Source of the DNA: Bactrocera neohumeralis
Lineage: Eukaryota; Arthropoda; Insecta; Diptera; Tephritidae
Assembly: GCF_024586455.1 (NCBI RefSeq)
Contig: NC_065923.1
Span: 65,259,076-65,323,075 of the forward strand
DNA: 64,000 nt
Reading direction: 5' to 3'
In this document: piece after piece, positions 13,445-25,537 of the stretch
Layout of the letters: each line of letters starts with the position of its first letter
Numbering within the stretch: the first letter of the stretch is position 1
Made by a program: the position numbers and the translations under genes
The notes under the pieces: generated by a model
Database searches by the model: none
What the model was told of the DNA's origin: nothing
What the model saw: only the letters and a program-made list of their open reading frames with translations

Positions 13445-13555
13445 ACTTTAGACTGACGTAGCCCCACAAAAAATAGTCTAAAATGATCTTGGTGGCCAAC
13501 TTACGTCCATTTCTTGAGATAAATCAAAATGGCAATCTGTGTGGCATGTAGCGCC
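13445..13555 (-). pseudogene. Fragment of DD41D mariner transposase, antisense
   Basis: The minus strand carries pieces of the third-Asp block (a PRS-type stretch, then DYFLWGYV) that match, almost base for base, the stretch at about 60,705-60,860. Relative to that copy, a short deletion between TAGTCTAAA and ATGATCTTGG near 13,480 removes bases, and other gaps follow (for example before TCAAAATGGC). The fragment has lost both termini. It is a decayed relative of the foldback element near the right end of the window. Confidence 0.8.
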
Positions 13556-13849
13556 ATCACGTGTGTGTGTAAGTGATTAAATATATGAAAGTCGGGAAAA
13601 GTTGGCATGTAAATATAGTACACCGGGAGTATTAAGCTTATATAAGCAGAAGAGAACTGTAAGTGGAAACAACGGCCGGGTACGAGTCGCTAACGGTACA
13701 TGTGTGTGTTTGTATGTAAGCTTATATAGGCAAGCGACTTACACGGCATTTGCAGCTCGTTTAGCATAATAATTTCAGATAAACAAAACAATTGACAGGC
13801 AGAAAAGAACAATGAACACTACGTAAATATGTATACGTATATAAATATA

Positions 13850-13885
13850 CTATATATACATATGTATGTATGTATATATGAGGAA
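13850..13885. repeat. TA/TATG-rich microsatellite
   Basis: Mixed TATA, CATA and TATG units with no other content. Confidence 0.7.
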
Positions 13886-13904
13886 AATATTGAATTAACT
13901 GGAA

Positions 13905-14400
13905 AAACAAGAAAAAACGTTAAGTTCGGTTGCACCGAAGTTATAATACCCTTCACAAATAAAAACGTTTCCATACAAAAACTTGATTTTGATCGTTAAG
14001 TACGAGCTATACGCTATTGTGACCCGATATCAGCGGTTCGATCGATCGATATTTAAAAAACTGAGGCACTAATTTACATATGTGACCTGGTCTACGAAAA
14101 GGGGGCTTATGTGTCAAAAATAAGGAGAACAATGAAATAACGAGAAACTGACGATTATTTTTAACAGCTTTTCCCAGAAAACTAGTTTTCGCACGGTAGC
14201 CCCCTTTTCGTAGACCAGGTCACATATACATATAAAGAAGATGGTCTAAATCGGCCCAGCTCGTAATGCTAAATATTAAATATATACTTATATATATGTA
14301 CATATGTACATACATACATATATATTTTATAGGTTTTCCGATGTTTCATTCTGTATGTTATAAACCCCTGTTCAGGGTATTAAAAGAATTAGATACTGAA
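13905..14400 (+). repeat. Dispersed repeat family A, copy 1 (with nested MITE)
   Basis: It begins with AAGTTCGGTTGCACCGAAGT then ATAATACCC, and ends with a CCCTGTTCAGGGTATTAAA stretch near 14,365-14,385. I recognise this start and end from a very common non-coding repeat in tephritid DNA. The body holds GATATCAGCGG-type and GGTCTAAATCGGCCC-type phrases shared with the other copies listed here. It encodes no protein. A separate short inverted-repeat element sits inside it at 14,081-14,224. Confidence 0.7.
14081..14224. mobile_element. 144-bp MITE with perfect 27-bp terminal inverted repeats
   Basis: The element starts TGTGACCTGGTCTACGAAAA (14,081 on) and the reverse complement of the same 27 bases closes it at 14,198-14,224 with no mismatch that I can see. 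The flanks read ..CATA and TATA.., compatible with a TA (or ATA) target-site duplication. The 90-bp interior has no coding capacity. Perfect ends inside a degraded host repeat suggest a younger insertion. I cannot assign it to a superfamily; a TA duplication would fit Tc1/mariner-like or related machinery. Confidence 0.8.
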
Positions 14401-17400
14401 AAGAGGCACACATGTTAAAAACTATAAATAAGAGAACAAAATAAACTGAAACAACAACAAACATGAAAGTGCATCTACAACACGAAAAAGAACACCTGAA
14501 GCATTACAAGAGACAAGACAATTGAACTTTGTAATCGAAACCTGAGAAGCTGCACCATTTGGTGGCCATTGCACGAACGGTGTGGATGAGGTGAAAGGAG
14601 CATGGGTGTGCGTAGAGTAAAGGGTTAGATTTACTGTTAGGCCGTTAAGACAATGCACATTTACTTACGAACACTCCAGTCTGTATGTTTGTGGCCAAGT
14701 GCCACTGAGTTTACTTTTTACTGCCTCCACTTTATGTTGGCTTTCTTCTTCGTGTGCTGTGGTACAGCCGAAGCAAATTTCGTGTTAAACTTTGAATTGA
14801 ATTGCCTGTCAACGTTATGACATTTTGAAGTTGACAGAATCAGCTGCTGTGACAGCAAAATGTTTGGATGTTTTGCTGCTGCTTGAGTAGCAGCTTAGCT
14901 GGTTCATTACTGTTGTTCGGCCGGTAGCTAAGTGTTTCTGCGTATTTGTGTTTCTGATGAAAACAAAATATTAGAAATTCAGTAGCTGTCAGCTTGTTTA
15001 CAAACTGCAGTTAGCAAGTTGCATTCAAACTTTAAGATTATGTATGTATGTATTTTTATTTTTGTACTGCAAAGGTGATCGTAGGTCGTGGTTTGGAGTT
15101 CAAGCTAAGAGATAGTTTGAAATTTAGAGCTTTTTTGATACAGCTGACTACTCAACTTATGAACTCATCTCTCATTTGAAACCGAGAACTCGGGACCTCT
15201 TCAAATACCTTGAACTCACATTGTTCAGCTTGCCGTCAAATGTCGCTATAGCTGATACGATTTTCTAAAACTACACAAAATCAACTACCTTCTTAACTTA
15301 CGAAGCAATCTATTATTCTGTTAGAGACTTAATGCTTTAAATAGATCCAAGTATGATACATATAATCTGCTACTTTGGATGTATGAAAACTAGTCAGCCA
15401 ACACATGTTTCCATCGTCACTTACCACGACACATTCTACACACTGCAACTCGGTGAAAATAACGGTAAGTCGCATTCAGTAATCTTGAAAAAGAAAAGTT
15501 TACATAATTGTTTGGATCTGTTAAGAATGTGAGTAGCTTCCGGTAAAAGAGTCGTTGATAGAACTGGTGACACTAAAGTGGACTTTGACTTCTTCTACTA
15601 CCCTTATTGGCTTCAACAACCATAACGTACTTTTTGAAGGCTGCGAGACTTGGACTCGTTAAGTTTTATGCGCTTTTTGCAGTAGCAGTAGAGCCGTCTC
15701 TTCATTAGTCAAACACGGTACTCAAGAATATTTTGTTTTTCGTGAATGAGATTTAAGCTTTGTTGGAACACCGCAGCTTCAATAATGTGCATAATAGAAC
15801 GTGGTATCACTAAACTATTCGTTCCTTTCGGTCTTTCAGCCATCTTCCAGATTCATCCAGACCAAGTAGCATTACTTATCCTTGGATTTTCCTCTTAGCT
15901 TACCGCTAAATTTAAGTCCAGCTGACATTCAAATAAGTAAAATCTCTCTCTCACTTGATTTTTTATATAAGTACATATGTATGTATGTGTGCCTGGAGTC
16001 TTTTGTTTGAAATTTTGTAAATTTTTCGTATAAAACATTTTGTAAGTAATTGAATGAGATTATCTTTTATTCACAGCGAACAAAGTTCATTCTTTTCCTT
16101 TCTCTGATTTAAAATCTCTTATACGAGGTTCTGTTTCAAAGTTTTTAATAAGACGAGAAAATCGTCTGATTTATCTCAAATATATATAATCTAAAGTCAA
16201 ATATTATATCATACTATTTACTAGGTTTCTCAGAAATATGATTTATATCCAAGAGTTTTTTAAATCAACTAAGAACCTGCAAAATTAGTGCTTAAACCAT
16301 ATATTTTCAGAAACACACATTCTAGCATAACTCTCCACGTTTTATCACAAATCTGTGGTATACGAACGAAAAAGGTTGGATTCCTCTAAAAGACAGGTGT
16401 TGCCATAATGTCTCTACAAACATACATATGAGTCCATATGACAGAAATAATGCTCTAGAGCGCGGTTATGCGCTTTAATCAAAAATATTTGAACTACTTT
16501 ATTTGATCAGTCCGTAATATTTGATCGGTCACTGCGGGTGATAATTTTGTTTGTTTATATACTAGCGCACCTATCAATAGTATTATCACCGCTACTCCTC
16601 TTTATTGTTTACTTTCATTTTACGTTTTACTATTTTTTGAGTCATCCCATATTTACACAAGTGCAGCGACTGTAAGCCACTGATGATGGTGACGTTGGTA
16701 GAACTAAAGTCATGACAAACACACAGTCAACGAATTGGGTCAAATCAAAGTGTGGTTAAGTGTTAAATATTTGTTATTTTTTCCGCTACCGTTCCTTGTT
16801 CTTTTTTGTAAACGCATTTTTGTACTGTACAAGTATTTTGTATAAATCTCGTTGGTCGGTCTGTTTGTTGGACCACCGACAAAGTGATTGCTTTGTGTTG
16901 ACGCGCGTGAAGAAAATTCTACGAATTTCTTATTCAACGCCTTTAAATCCTTTTACGGCGGCAGCATTGATGTGTGTTTTATTAAAAAGGAATAAAAATT
17001 CTTTTTCTCTTTTACCGCTAGTGCAATGAAATTTATGACACAGCTCAGTGGAGAAGCGCGAATGTGTAGATTGAAGGTGTTTTAATTTTGATCTGCTTTA
17101 ACTGAATGATTTTTTATGCATGATTAAACGATTTACACCGTTATAAAGTTTGAATGACGGTGTACGGTATTTCGCTTGAAATGTTTTTGATCAGTGCTTA
17201 CTGCCAGTGATATTGATGTAAATTTTATTTACAGAGTATCCAGTTCCAAACAAGTTGAAACAGTTTTTTGAAAGTTTCAAGAAGCACTTAGAAGTTCTAA
17301 GTTCTAGTACATATTAACATGGTATTTTCAAAATACAATAAGCTAAAATTAATAAAATATGCACGGTGTAATAAAAATTTAAGTAAGTTTATATCATATG

Positions 17401-18525
17401 GACTAATCTGATTCACAAATTCAAAGGTCATTAAGATAATACTAATTTTTTCAAGGAAGAGGCTTTTCAATCTTTAACGGTTTGTTTCTCCGCCGGTGAG
17501 ATATGCAGAAACCACAATATGAAAATATTGTATTTGGTATGTGTTTGGTCCAATTATTAGTTAGTTTACCAAAGAAAAACAAAAATGCTGGAAAAATTGC
17601 GATTTATTGATTATATAATTTTCTTTTAGGTCGATACATTTGACAATTGGCGATTGACTTCGATCGCGAGACCAAATATCAAGGCATAAGATTTCAAATC
17701 TAGATAATAAGGTTGACTGGTGAATCCGTTCACAGCATGGTTCGACCAGTTAGCCATGTCGTTCGTCGTTCGTCGTTCGTCGTTTATTTTTATTTTTGTC
17801 GTTAGTTCTTTTTAATTCGGTGCCGAATCGCCCTTAATAACCTTATGAATTTCAGAAAACGGTGGCCATCATTTTTTTTTTGGAATACTAGGACATGTTA
17901 GCTATTTTGGTTGCAGTTTTTTAGAGATAAGTCTACTATTTTGATTGGATTCAAGTTTCGTTGACGGTCATGAAACTATGTAGAAACTTTTTCATATAGA
18001 CTTTTAACTGAGTAAAATACTGATGTGATATGGTCGCACGGTACCGCTTCTTGTTCAGAGGGAGTAATCGAAGCGTCACCACCTTATTTATGCTCAGTAA
18101 TGCTCATACGATAGAAGCAACGCGATCTTTTGAAATGTCAACTCTTTCAGCTATTTCACGGCACCTTCAATTGGCTGCGTAGTTTCTCTTTTGAAAACAA
18201 GAATCGAACAACCGGCCAATACTGGCCTTCGTCATATTTCCAAATCTTCCTTTTCAAAATAAAACTACGAGTTCGAATCGACGAACATTTAAACATTGGC
18301 TATATACGAGATATGATAAGTACTGCATGAACATATATACGATATCAAACACGATAATAAATTTCTTTTGCGATAGAACGGCAAAGCTAAATATGTTTCC
18401 AACCGCCCTCGTATACCACCAATACGAGTACATATGTATGTGTTAACACAAAAAATACCTCATAAACTGAATTTTCATCAACGAAACCTAATAAAATCGA
18501 TCAATTTCAAAAGCGGATGGTTCCT
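14401..18525. other. AT-rich region without assignable genes
   Basis: About 4 kb with no recognised coding or RNA gene. The stretch at 14,660-14,960 is less AT-biased and free of obvious TE motifs. The open frames at 16,740-17,029 on both strands overlap and lack any family signature. At 17,758-17,783 there is a short GTTCGTC tandem repeat. Confidence 0.45.
17758..17783. repeat. (GTTCGTC)n short tandem repeat
   Basis: About three and a half units of GTTCGTC, followed by a GTCGTT stretch. Confidence 0.8.
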
Positions 18526-18529
18526 GATG

Positions 18530-18995
18530 AAATAAGTGAATGAGCCGTGGCGGAATTGCAGTGAGACGGCACAAACGATGTCCAATCGAAAGATTGACGG
18601 CCAGGAAGGTTTTGCTATGTGCCTGGCGGAATTGACAGGGAATCAACAATTAGACCGTTTAAAGGAAGTAATTTCTCAGAAGCGACAAGATTTGGCCAAT
18701 CGAAGGGGAATTGTGTTCCAGTAGGGCAAGGCGGACTACACACATCGCTAGTTATTTGCTAGAAGCTCTGAAGGCTTCGTTGACAAGTGCTTATCAATCT
18801 TATAGTACGGACTCATCAAATGATTATAACTTGCTTTGGTCTATGGCAAATGATTCTGTTGGTGAAAAATTCATCGCTAGAGAAAGGTGTGGAAATCAAC
18901 TGTCCCAGGTCCTTGGCAATAGAGTTTAGAATTCCTAAGAGAGTAGTTTATGAAAATACCTCTAAAATGTTATAACGGCGAATATTTTACCTGAT
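18530..18995 (+). pseudogene. Mariner transposase remnant
   Basis: Plus-strand frames give an ETAQTMSNRKI stretch near 18,560 and a run ending RRGIVFQ at 18,700-18,720. Then, across a stop and frame change, SMANDSVGEKF and ERCGNQLSQV follow near 18,840-18,915. In intact relatives I recall the same order: a DEPAQT-type block, the R-x-G-V-x-F-x-x-D-N block with the second Asp, and a C-terminal V-G-E-K-F plus C-E-x-x-L-S-Q-F motif. Here the second Asp position is lost (QGKAD replaces the HDNA type) and the Y-S-P-D-L block is unreadable. A second, more truncated relative lies at 42.9-43.3 kb. Confidence 0.6.
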
Positions 18996-19034
18996 TCGGA
19001 GCTTAGGAGAAAACTCGATTTTTTTTGGTTGGTG

Positions 19035-19560
19035 ATTGGACCCTGAACAGCAACGAACACCCAGGAAAAAACGTAGCAGACCCAATTATATATATGTATA
19101 TAAATGATCAGCGTGATGATCTGAGTCGATTAAGACATGAGCCTGTCCGTCTTTTTACATGCAATTGTCTCTCACTTTTTGAGATATCCATCACATGCAT
19201 GCTCTTTTCTCACCAAAATGCTGCTTATTTATCGAAATCGTCGACATCGGACTAGTATAGTACAAAGCTATGCAGACTGAACGATCGGACTTTAATGCTC
19301 AAATGGAAAACTTTCTCATTTGAGGAGGTCTTCACAAAATATGACATGTGTTATAACCTAAGACCCTTCGCCGAAGAAATTGTTCAGATCGAATCACTAC
19401 AGCATAAAGCTACTATAAAAACTGGCTGATCAAAATCAAGTTCTTGTATGGAAAACTTTTTATTATAAAAGATGTCTTCGCGCAATTTTGAATGGATAAT
19501 ATTCCAAGGCAATTGTAAAATCTGCGAACATATTGTTCAGATCGGACAACTATAGCATAT
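19035..19560 (-). repeat. Dispersed repeat family A, copy 2
   Basis: Read on the plus strand it starts with CCCTGAACAGCAACGAACACCC, which is the degenerate reverse of the family's terminal phrase. It continues with a TATATAAATGATCAGCGTGATGA phrase and a CATGAGCCTGTCCGTC phrase, and ends near GTTCAGATCGGACAAC. The same phrases occur in copies 3 to 5. There is no coding content; open frames within it are incidental. Confidence 0.65.
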
Positions 19561-19660
19561 AGGTTAGGTTAGTTTAAATGGCTGATCTAGAGAGAAGCCA
19601 TATAAAAACAGGACTCCTATGTTCGGACTTATAAGTAAATTAGCAAAACGCTTGGAAGCC
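19558..19660. repeat. Possible dispersed repeat starting with GGTTAGGTTAG
   Basis: The TAGGTTAGGTTAG start followed by TTTAAATGGCTGATC resembles a common fly repeat start. Only this one copy is visible, apart from the matching reverse motif near 12,460. Confidence 0.35.
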
Positions 19661-20980
19661 AATACAAATTTGCACAGGCATGTTGGCAACTCACTCGACA
19701 ACGAAGTCAATATTTATCTTGTGTTACACTTATTTTCTTTTATTTAGCATGTAATTATTTAATATGCCGAAATGTGAATACATGTACATATACATACATA
19801 TATGCATGTATAGTATGTATTTCCATTTTTATGTTTACGGATTAATATACAATTATTTACACTTGACCCATTGACACGTTTTTCGTAAAATATAAAACTA
19901 CTTTTTTCATAATTTCTTTAACCAACTGTTCACCAATTCGGTTATAAATATTCATTAAAGCATAAAGAAGCGTAACAACGTGAATAGGTGAGCAGTAACA
20001 GCTTTTTTAAATATTGATGTACGTATATGTATGTACGTATGTATATTTGTGGCACGGACCAGCAGCAAGGGTCTGCGCCAGCAGTTGCTGATGGACGAAT
20101 GACTCATGCCGATTTGTTGCGGTTGTAAAGCGACAACAGCAGCAGAAAAGTTAAACAAAAGAAAACTTACCTGCATACATATGTACATATGTATGTATGT
20201 ATTTATGAATATTTTCCGTACAAGAGCACTAAAATAACAACAACAATAACAAATATGACTCAATTTTTTTGTGTGCATACTTCAAAATATGATGGCTTGC
20301 TGTGGCGCAAATCGCATTAATAAGCGAAAATTCAACAGGTTCGTCATACATCAGTGCGCAGCAAATGGTAATACACTTACGCATCCACTCACACACATAC
20401 ATACGCACACTAGTAAGCACAAACGAAAACGCACAACTAATCACACATACAAAGTGCATGAACTTAACTAGCACTTATAAGCATTTAAAAACTGTCTTTT
20501 GTAGTTATTGTTGTTGTTGTTGTTGTTGACCAAAGTTACTGTAATAAAGTTAAGCATGGCGATAATCAGTTGTTCACTTTACAACGCATCACCGCAGAAG
20601 AATGTAATTTAATCCCTTTTAGGGATACTTGAACACACACACAGAGGCATGCCAAGCAAAGCCAAGCTTACATACTGCTGCAGAAATGTAAGCAAACATG
20701 ATTTTATGTGCATGTAAACATTACTTAATATTCATGTGTACATGTATGTTGGCAGAATGAGTGTTGTAGGCATCAAAGCGCTGACGGCTACTTCAAAATA
20801 TGCAATCGTAAATGGGCATTTGTAGAAATTTGTAAGCAGGAACGGTTCAGTCGGTTGAATTTAGTAGGCGCTCTTTTACCCAAGGTATAGTCAAACAAGC
20901 CACGAAGCTAAAATATACTTTACATATACATAAATTTCTAATAGCAGAAAAGTGTATAAAAAGATATTTTTGTTATTTTG
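19661..20980. other. Microsatellite-rich DNA, no assignable gene
   Basis: It contains TATG/CATA runs (19,780-19,815 and 20,020-20,045), a 20,180-20,205 microsatellite, CACA-type runs near 20,390-20,410 and 20,630, and a (TTG)n tract at 20,507-20,529. Overlapping frames on both strands at 19,955-20,529 come from this simple sequence. No gene is supported. Confidence 0.5.
20507..20529. repeat. (TTG)n triplet repeat
   Basis: Seven TTG/TGT units directly after a GTAGTTATTG lead-in. Non-coding by context. Confidence 0.85.
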
Positions 20981-20984
20981 ATAT

Positions 20985-21335
20985 GACCGCAGATTGTAGC
21001 ATTGGCTTGGGCAATCATCTGTGCCACTTTTCTTGAAGATAACTCATCAAATAAACAACTATTTCTTACAAGGACTAAATATTAATGGTTCGATTTGCAT
21101 GGGAGCTATATTTTATAGCAATCCGATATCGGCGGCTAAGACAAATGAGCAGCTTCTTGGGATTGAAGCAATGTCTACAAAATTTCAGTTTGATTTCTAA
21201 AATACTGAGAGCTTAGTTCGCTTATCTACAGATAGCCGGACAGTCCGACGGACATAGCTAAATTGACTTAAGTCATCACGACGAGAATTGTTATACATAA
21301 GTAGTATACTTTATGTGTCTCTGACGTTTCATTAT
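20985..21335 (+). repeat. Dispersed repeat family A, copy 3
   Basis: It carries phrases of the same repeat as 13.9 kb: GCATGGGAGCTATATTTTAT, CCGATATCGGCGGC, AATGAGCAGCTTCTTGGG, GACGGACATAGCTAAATTGA and CTCTGACGTTTC. No protein is encoded. The start is uncertain. Confidence 0.65.
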
Positions 21336-21755
21336 ATATTTGATATACATATCTACTTCGTGGCGATCTTTAAAATATCCTGTTCAGAGTTCAAAAATAC
21401 TATTTCCGGATTTTTATATCGGAAAATAGAAGTAGTACTTAGAACTTATTTTATTTATATTTTTCATAATAATATTGCACATATAGTATTTGAGAATACT
21501 AGATTTCATTCAGTCGTCCGATCAAAAGTGGTCTGAGTGTTTAAATTGTTATTAGCTATGCCGAACAAGTTCCAGATTGTTTCTCAATAGTTCCAAATAC
21601 TGCAGCACTAGCAGTCATGATGGAGCTGAACATATCATGGTGATAATGCCAGCAGAGGGTTTCAGCAAAAAGAAGATAATGTCGTCTCGACAAAAAAAAG
21701 CTTTAGGGGTAAACACACCACTCGCCCTTTTCCCAATAGACGGCGTTAGAAAGAG
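21336..21755. other. Unassigned AT-rich DNA
   Basis: No clear feature. The right part, from about 21,600, may already belong to the LINE fragment that follows, but the protein match becomes readable only after about 21,760. Confidence 0.4.
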
Positions 21756-21759
21756 CATT

Positions 21760-22535
21760 AACTTTACAAAGAATTTTAGAGTTACTCTCGGCAGTAAGGC
21801 GTAGTGGAATGACTCCACGCTCGATATACTGCTGAGAGGCAGCACTATCCAGTGGTACACTGACGGCTCGAAAACACCGGAAGGCATTGGAGCAGGCATT
21901 GCGGGACGGCATACCAAGCTATCCATACCAATGGGACGTTTCCCGAGCATTTTTCAAGCAGAAGTCTTTGCAAAACTCAATCTTCATCGCAACTATCGCA
22001 ACCTGCGTATCGCCAAACTTAGCGATAGTCCAACGGCACTAAAGGCGATCTCGCGGATGAGGTTAAATCGATTTTAGTGGAGGAGTGTTCAAGAAGGCTG
22101 AACCGCTTATCAGTGTGCAACCTAATCTGGGTGCCGGTCCATAAAGGGATAGTCGGCAATGAGCTGGCCGACGTACTAGCCCGCTCTGCGGCAGCGTCCA
22201 GAATTATGGGGCCAGAACCATCAATTTCAGTGGGGTCTCACACTTTGAAAGGAGCTGCCAAGCTGCTTCTACTTGTAGACGGGTACAACCTCGCAAACTT
22301 AAGGAAATAATCAGCATCCCCCGAGACAAATTCCACCACATTGTCGCGCTGATTCTGGATAGCCCAGTAATTTGCATTAGAAGGCTAAAAGATCTAGGTT
22401 CCATCTACGTGGGCAGCAATCACATCACCTCAGCCGCTCATAGCAGGCTCCTGAAATTGTTTAGAATACTGGAACTTGGTGACCAATTGTGATATAGGGG
22501 AGGGCACAATAGACCGTAGGTCGCAGTGCAAAACC
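21760..22535 (+). pseudogene. LINE RNase H domain and 3' end, broken
   Basis: The RNase H domain of a non-LTR retrotransposon, which would degrade RNA in RNA/DNA hybrids. It reads STIQWYTDGSKTPEGIGAGI (21,841-21,900, first catalytic Asp), FQAEVFAKLN (21,953 on, catalytic Glu), LSDSPTALKAIS (22,018-22,053, third Asp) and, in another frame, WVPVHKGIVGNELADVLAR (22,128-22,185, His and last Asp). All four catalytic positions are still present. A frameshift near 22,045 breaks the ORF. The C-terminal Cys motif is not readable, but a typical 3' end (CGTAGGTCGCAGTGCAAAACC at 22,513 on) follows. Clade (LOA, jockey or R1) is undecided. Confidence 0.75.
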
Positions 22536-24510
22536 TCAATCTTTACTTCCATCTATCTATCGTTAGTCATAAAATAATTTCTAAGTAATTTTTAAACTGA
22601 CATGAACTATCCATCTTCAAATAATCTGTTACAGCGTTCAATAAAGATCTTATTTTTCTTGTTTCTCACAAATTTCCAACAAGCTCGGAAGTAAAAAGAC
22701 CTTACTGTCTTTTAATTATTTCTTATTATTTCTAAAATAACTCTAAACCAACTTCATTTATCCATTTCTTGCTAATTGAATTCTTGAATAATCTGGAAAT
22801 TAGCTTTCACTAGCTCCAAAATAATCGAAACATGATTTTGTTTAGCCCAAAATACGTCTTAAAATTAACTCGTTCTACTCTAATATTCCTGAAAAGTCTC
22901 GAAATTGTTTAAAAAAAAAATAGAATAGGTCTAGTCAAAATAGTACTGAAGCGGCCTGTGGAAGCTCTGAAATAAGCCCAGCAAATCGTAAAATGGTCTC
23001 AATATCGTTCTGTATTACCGGAATATTCCCTGCTCATCGTTTTCGCTCACGCTAAATAATGCTCCAGGATTAACCATGAAAATAAGTTCAATATAGTTCA
23101 GTACGATGTTTCTTTTACTATTGTATAACACAAAATTATTATTACATATTGACGAAATTGTATACCCTCTCTTCAGACTTTATCAGCCAGTTAACAGCAT
23201 TGATTGAAATTAATCATCATACAAAAAACTTAAGCGCCGAACTTCTGTCGCTTTCAGACTGAACCGCTTGTGTTTCGCACAATCTGCTACCAACTTCGTT
23301 GCTAAGGTGATCAAACATCCATGTAAGATGTGCGAATGCATACGGTTAAACAGTTAATTTTACGAGCGTCCGACAACTAAGTAGAAATGTCTATGCGAAT
23401 GACTAATGCTGCAGATATTCAATTGCAGACTGTTCACTCAGTGAAGCAAATGAGGAAAAGTAACCAAATGAAGAGGAGCGTTACCAAAAGAGGGCAGTGA
23501 CGGTGGTGAAATGAGTTAAAGGAGGTTATATTTAAATAAATTTAAGCATGACAATTTTGGAAATTATAAACAGGAATTACATTTAATCAGGCTTCATATT
23601 TAATTCTAGGTTTTCCTAACTTCTTGTATTATTTAATTTAATTTTATTCACATTTTTGTTATCTTTGCCCACCTTTATCATAACTTTCTTCTACTCCACT
23701 GTTTTTTCACTACCATCTAAGTCACAACTATACTTTTTCTTAGTTATTAGTCATCACAATAGTATGCAAGTTCGTGGCGGGACCAATTTCAAATGCCAAC
23801 GTCAAGTAAATAAAGGTTTGAGCAAATTGCAGCTACAAAAGCCGGTGAAGCACAAGTATATTTGCCTTAATAACATATGTTTCAGCAAACTATGAATCAG
23901 TCATTATCGTACCATAAAAAATAGGTTAAAATAACCAAAATCTTGATAAGGATATATGCTAATATTTATATGATGGACTCTATGATTAATAATATAATGA
24001 GCACATGTATTGTTGGATAATAAAATATTTCTAGCTTCCCGAGGATCTATGGTGATTTAATCCTTATCATTTAAAGATCTTTATCGTCACATTTGCGTTT
24101 TATTATAGCAGAGAGTTGGACAAAGTCCATTATTTTCTCAAATGAGGTAGAGGGAGGAGCCACACAGATAACTTGGTAGTCAGACACTATAATGGATATG
24201 CCTTATACGTACTCACTTTTTCAATTTTAGTGCGAACACATATTCTACAGCTCGAAATGGTGATATTGATGATGGGTTGATTTATGATGATGGGCTTTGA
24301 TTTCAGAGGTGCCCGAAGAAGGCTACCACGGAGGATAACGTGACAAACTTTTTGATTTCGTATTGATGAATCACCAACTAAAGTGTGTGAAATAGCTGAG
24401 ATCAACTGAAAACACTGCGTGGGACATTTGGACATGAGGAAGTCGTACAGATCTTTCATTTGATCAGAATTTAACGCTGATTAAGAACAACAATTATTGC
24501 GATGTACGTG
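22536..24510. other. AT-rich DNA, no assignable gene
   Basis: No recognised feature. Frames at 23,656-23,895 (+) and 24,187-24,459 (-) have no signature I recognise. Confidence 0.45.
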
Positions 24511-24514
24511 AGTA

Positions 24515-25135
24515 CATGCCGACGACGGCCTTACCTCACGGTGCTTTCTTTGAAGCACATAGATCAATACAATGCGTTGATCAGCGCCCCAAAGTATAAA
24601 TACATTTTGCACGTATATTTTGGTTCCAATTGGTTCAGGTGAATAGGGACACCTTAGCCGCCTTGGTCGGGTACGAGGGTCCGGTACCCGGCCGCAATGC
24701 GACTCCACATTGGATTGAATTTTTCAACCCACCTGCCTTTAGGTTTCAACCACAGCCATCACGAATCTCCAAAAAAGGCCATACCCAATGAGCAGAATGG
24801 AGTAAACTCCAAGGGCTCCCGTGGTACCAGGTTAAGGTCTCTGGTAAGACCTTGTAGCTTTTGCTACTACCAGTTGAGCCCCCAAAACTCAATGACTGGT
24901 GACATTAGTCGCTTGAATTATCTTTATATTAGGAATAAATATAAAGCCTATAATAATGATTTCAAGCTGAGGATTATTGCACTATTTCTGACATATTCTA
25001 TGCTGTCATTTCAAGGCATTCCCCGAAAGAAAGACATATTGCATATGGATTTTAGTCGCCTCTTACGACAGGCATGCCTTACCATGGGTAAATTCTAACC
25101 CCTACCCGCAGGGGTGCTGTTTCAGAACAGTCCGA
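24515..25135 (+). repeat. Unclassified dispersed repeat D, copy 1
   Basis: This segment shares ordered blocks with 43,305-43,715. The shared blocks are GACGACGGCCTTACCTCACGGTGCT, CGCAATGCGACTCCACATT, an AACCACAGCCATCACGAA-type block, and ATGAGCAGAATGGAGTAAAC followed by CCCGTGGTACCAG. It is richer in G+C than its surroundings. It contains an open frame of 133 codons (24,697-25,098) with no family I recognise; the homologous stretch at 43.4-43.6 kb is split between frames, which argues against coding. The end holds GTCGCCTCTTACGACAGGCA and CCCTACCCGCAGGGGTG, phrases I have seen in dispersed fly repeats but cannot tie to a named element. Confidence 0.65.
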
Positions 25136-25534
25136 AAGAGTTTCTACATCGTTTCAAGACCATAACCAGTAGACTTCAACAGCGAACATAAATTAAACAC
25201 CGAAGAAGGCGGAGTATGTCCCATTATAACTTTTGGGATTCGTAGGATTCATAAGATGGAGATGGACATCTCTACAAGGATGTTGGATTGTCACCTCATT
25301 CTCCATTTTTTCATATTTGGCTTTGTACGACTTTTGTTTTTGTTTTCCAAAGTTCAAAAGTCTTTCGTTGGGGAAAAATTAAAGGTAAATGAGTTTGAGG
25401 TTACGGGGTTATATTTGGAAGACCTTTAGTATACATAGCACATATTTTTCAGACGGATTAATGAAGTAGGAAAACAGCTGGATCAAGTGTATCGATTTAG
25501 AAGGAAGTTATCTAGAGATATAATTTATAATTAA
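25136..25534. other. Unassigned sequence left of the long-TIR element
   Basis: No coding or repeat motif recognised. It ends with the TAA that forms the probable left target-site duplication of the next element (25,535-25,537). Confidence 0.4.
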
Positions 25535-25537
25535 TAA

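Noticed and set aside
15400..15960. Possible LTR-retrotransposon polyprotein remnant
   Set aside because: Some stretches look coding-like but no protease, RT or integrase motif can be read.
19955..20529. Several overlapping frames on both strands
   Set aside because: They are generated by CACA, TATG and TTG simple repeats.
24697..25098. 133-codon frame in repeat D
   Set aside because: The homologous sequence at 43.4-43.6 kb is split between frames, so it is probably not coding.
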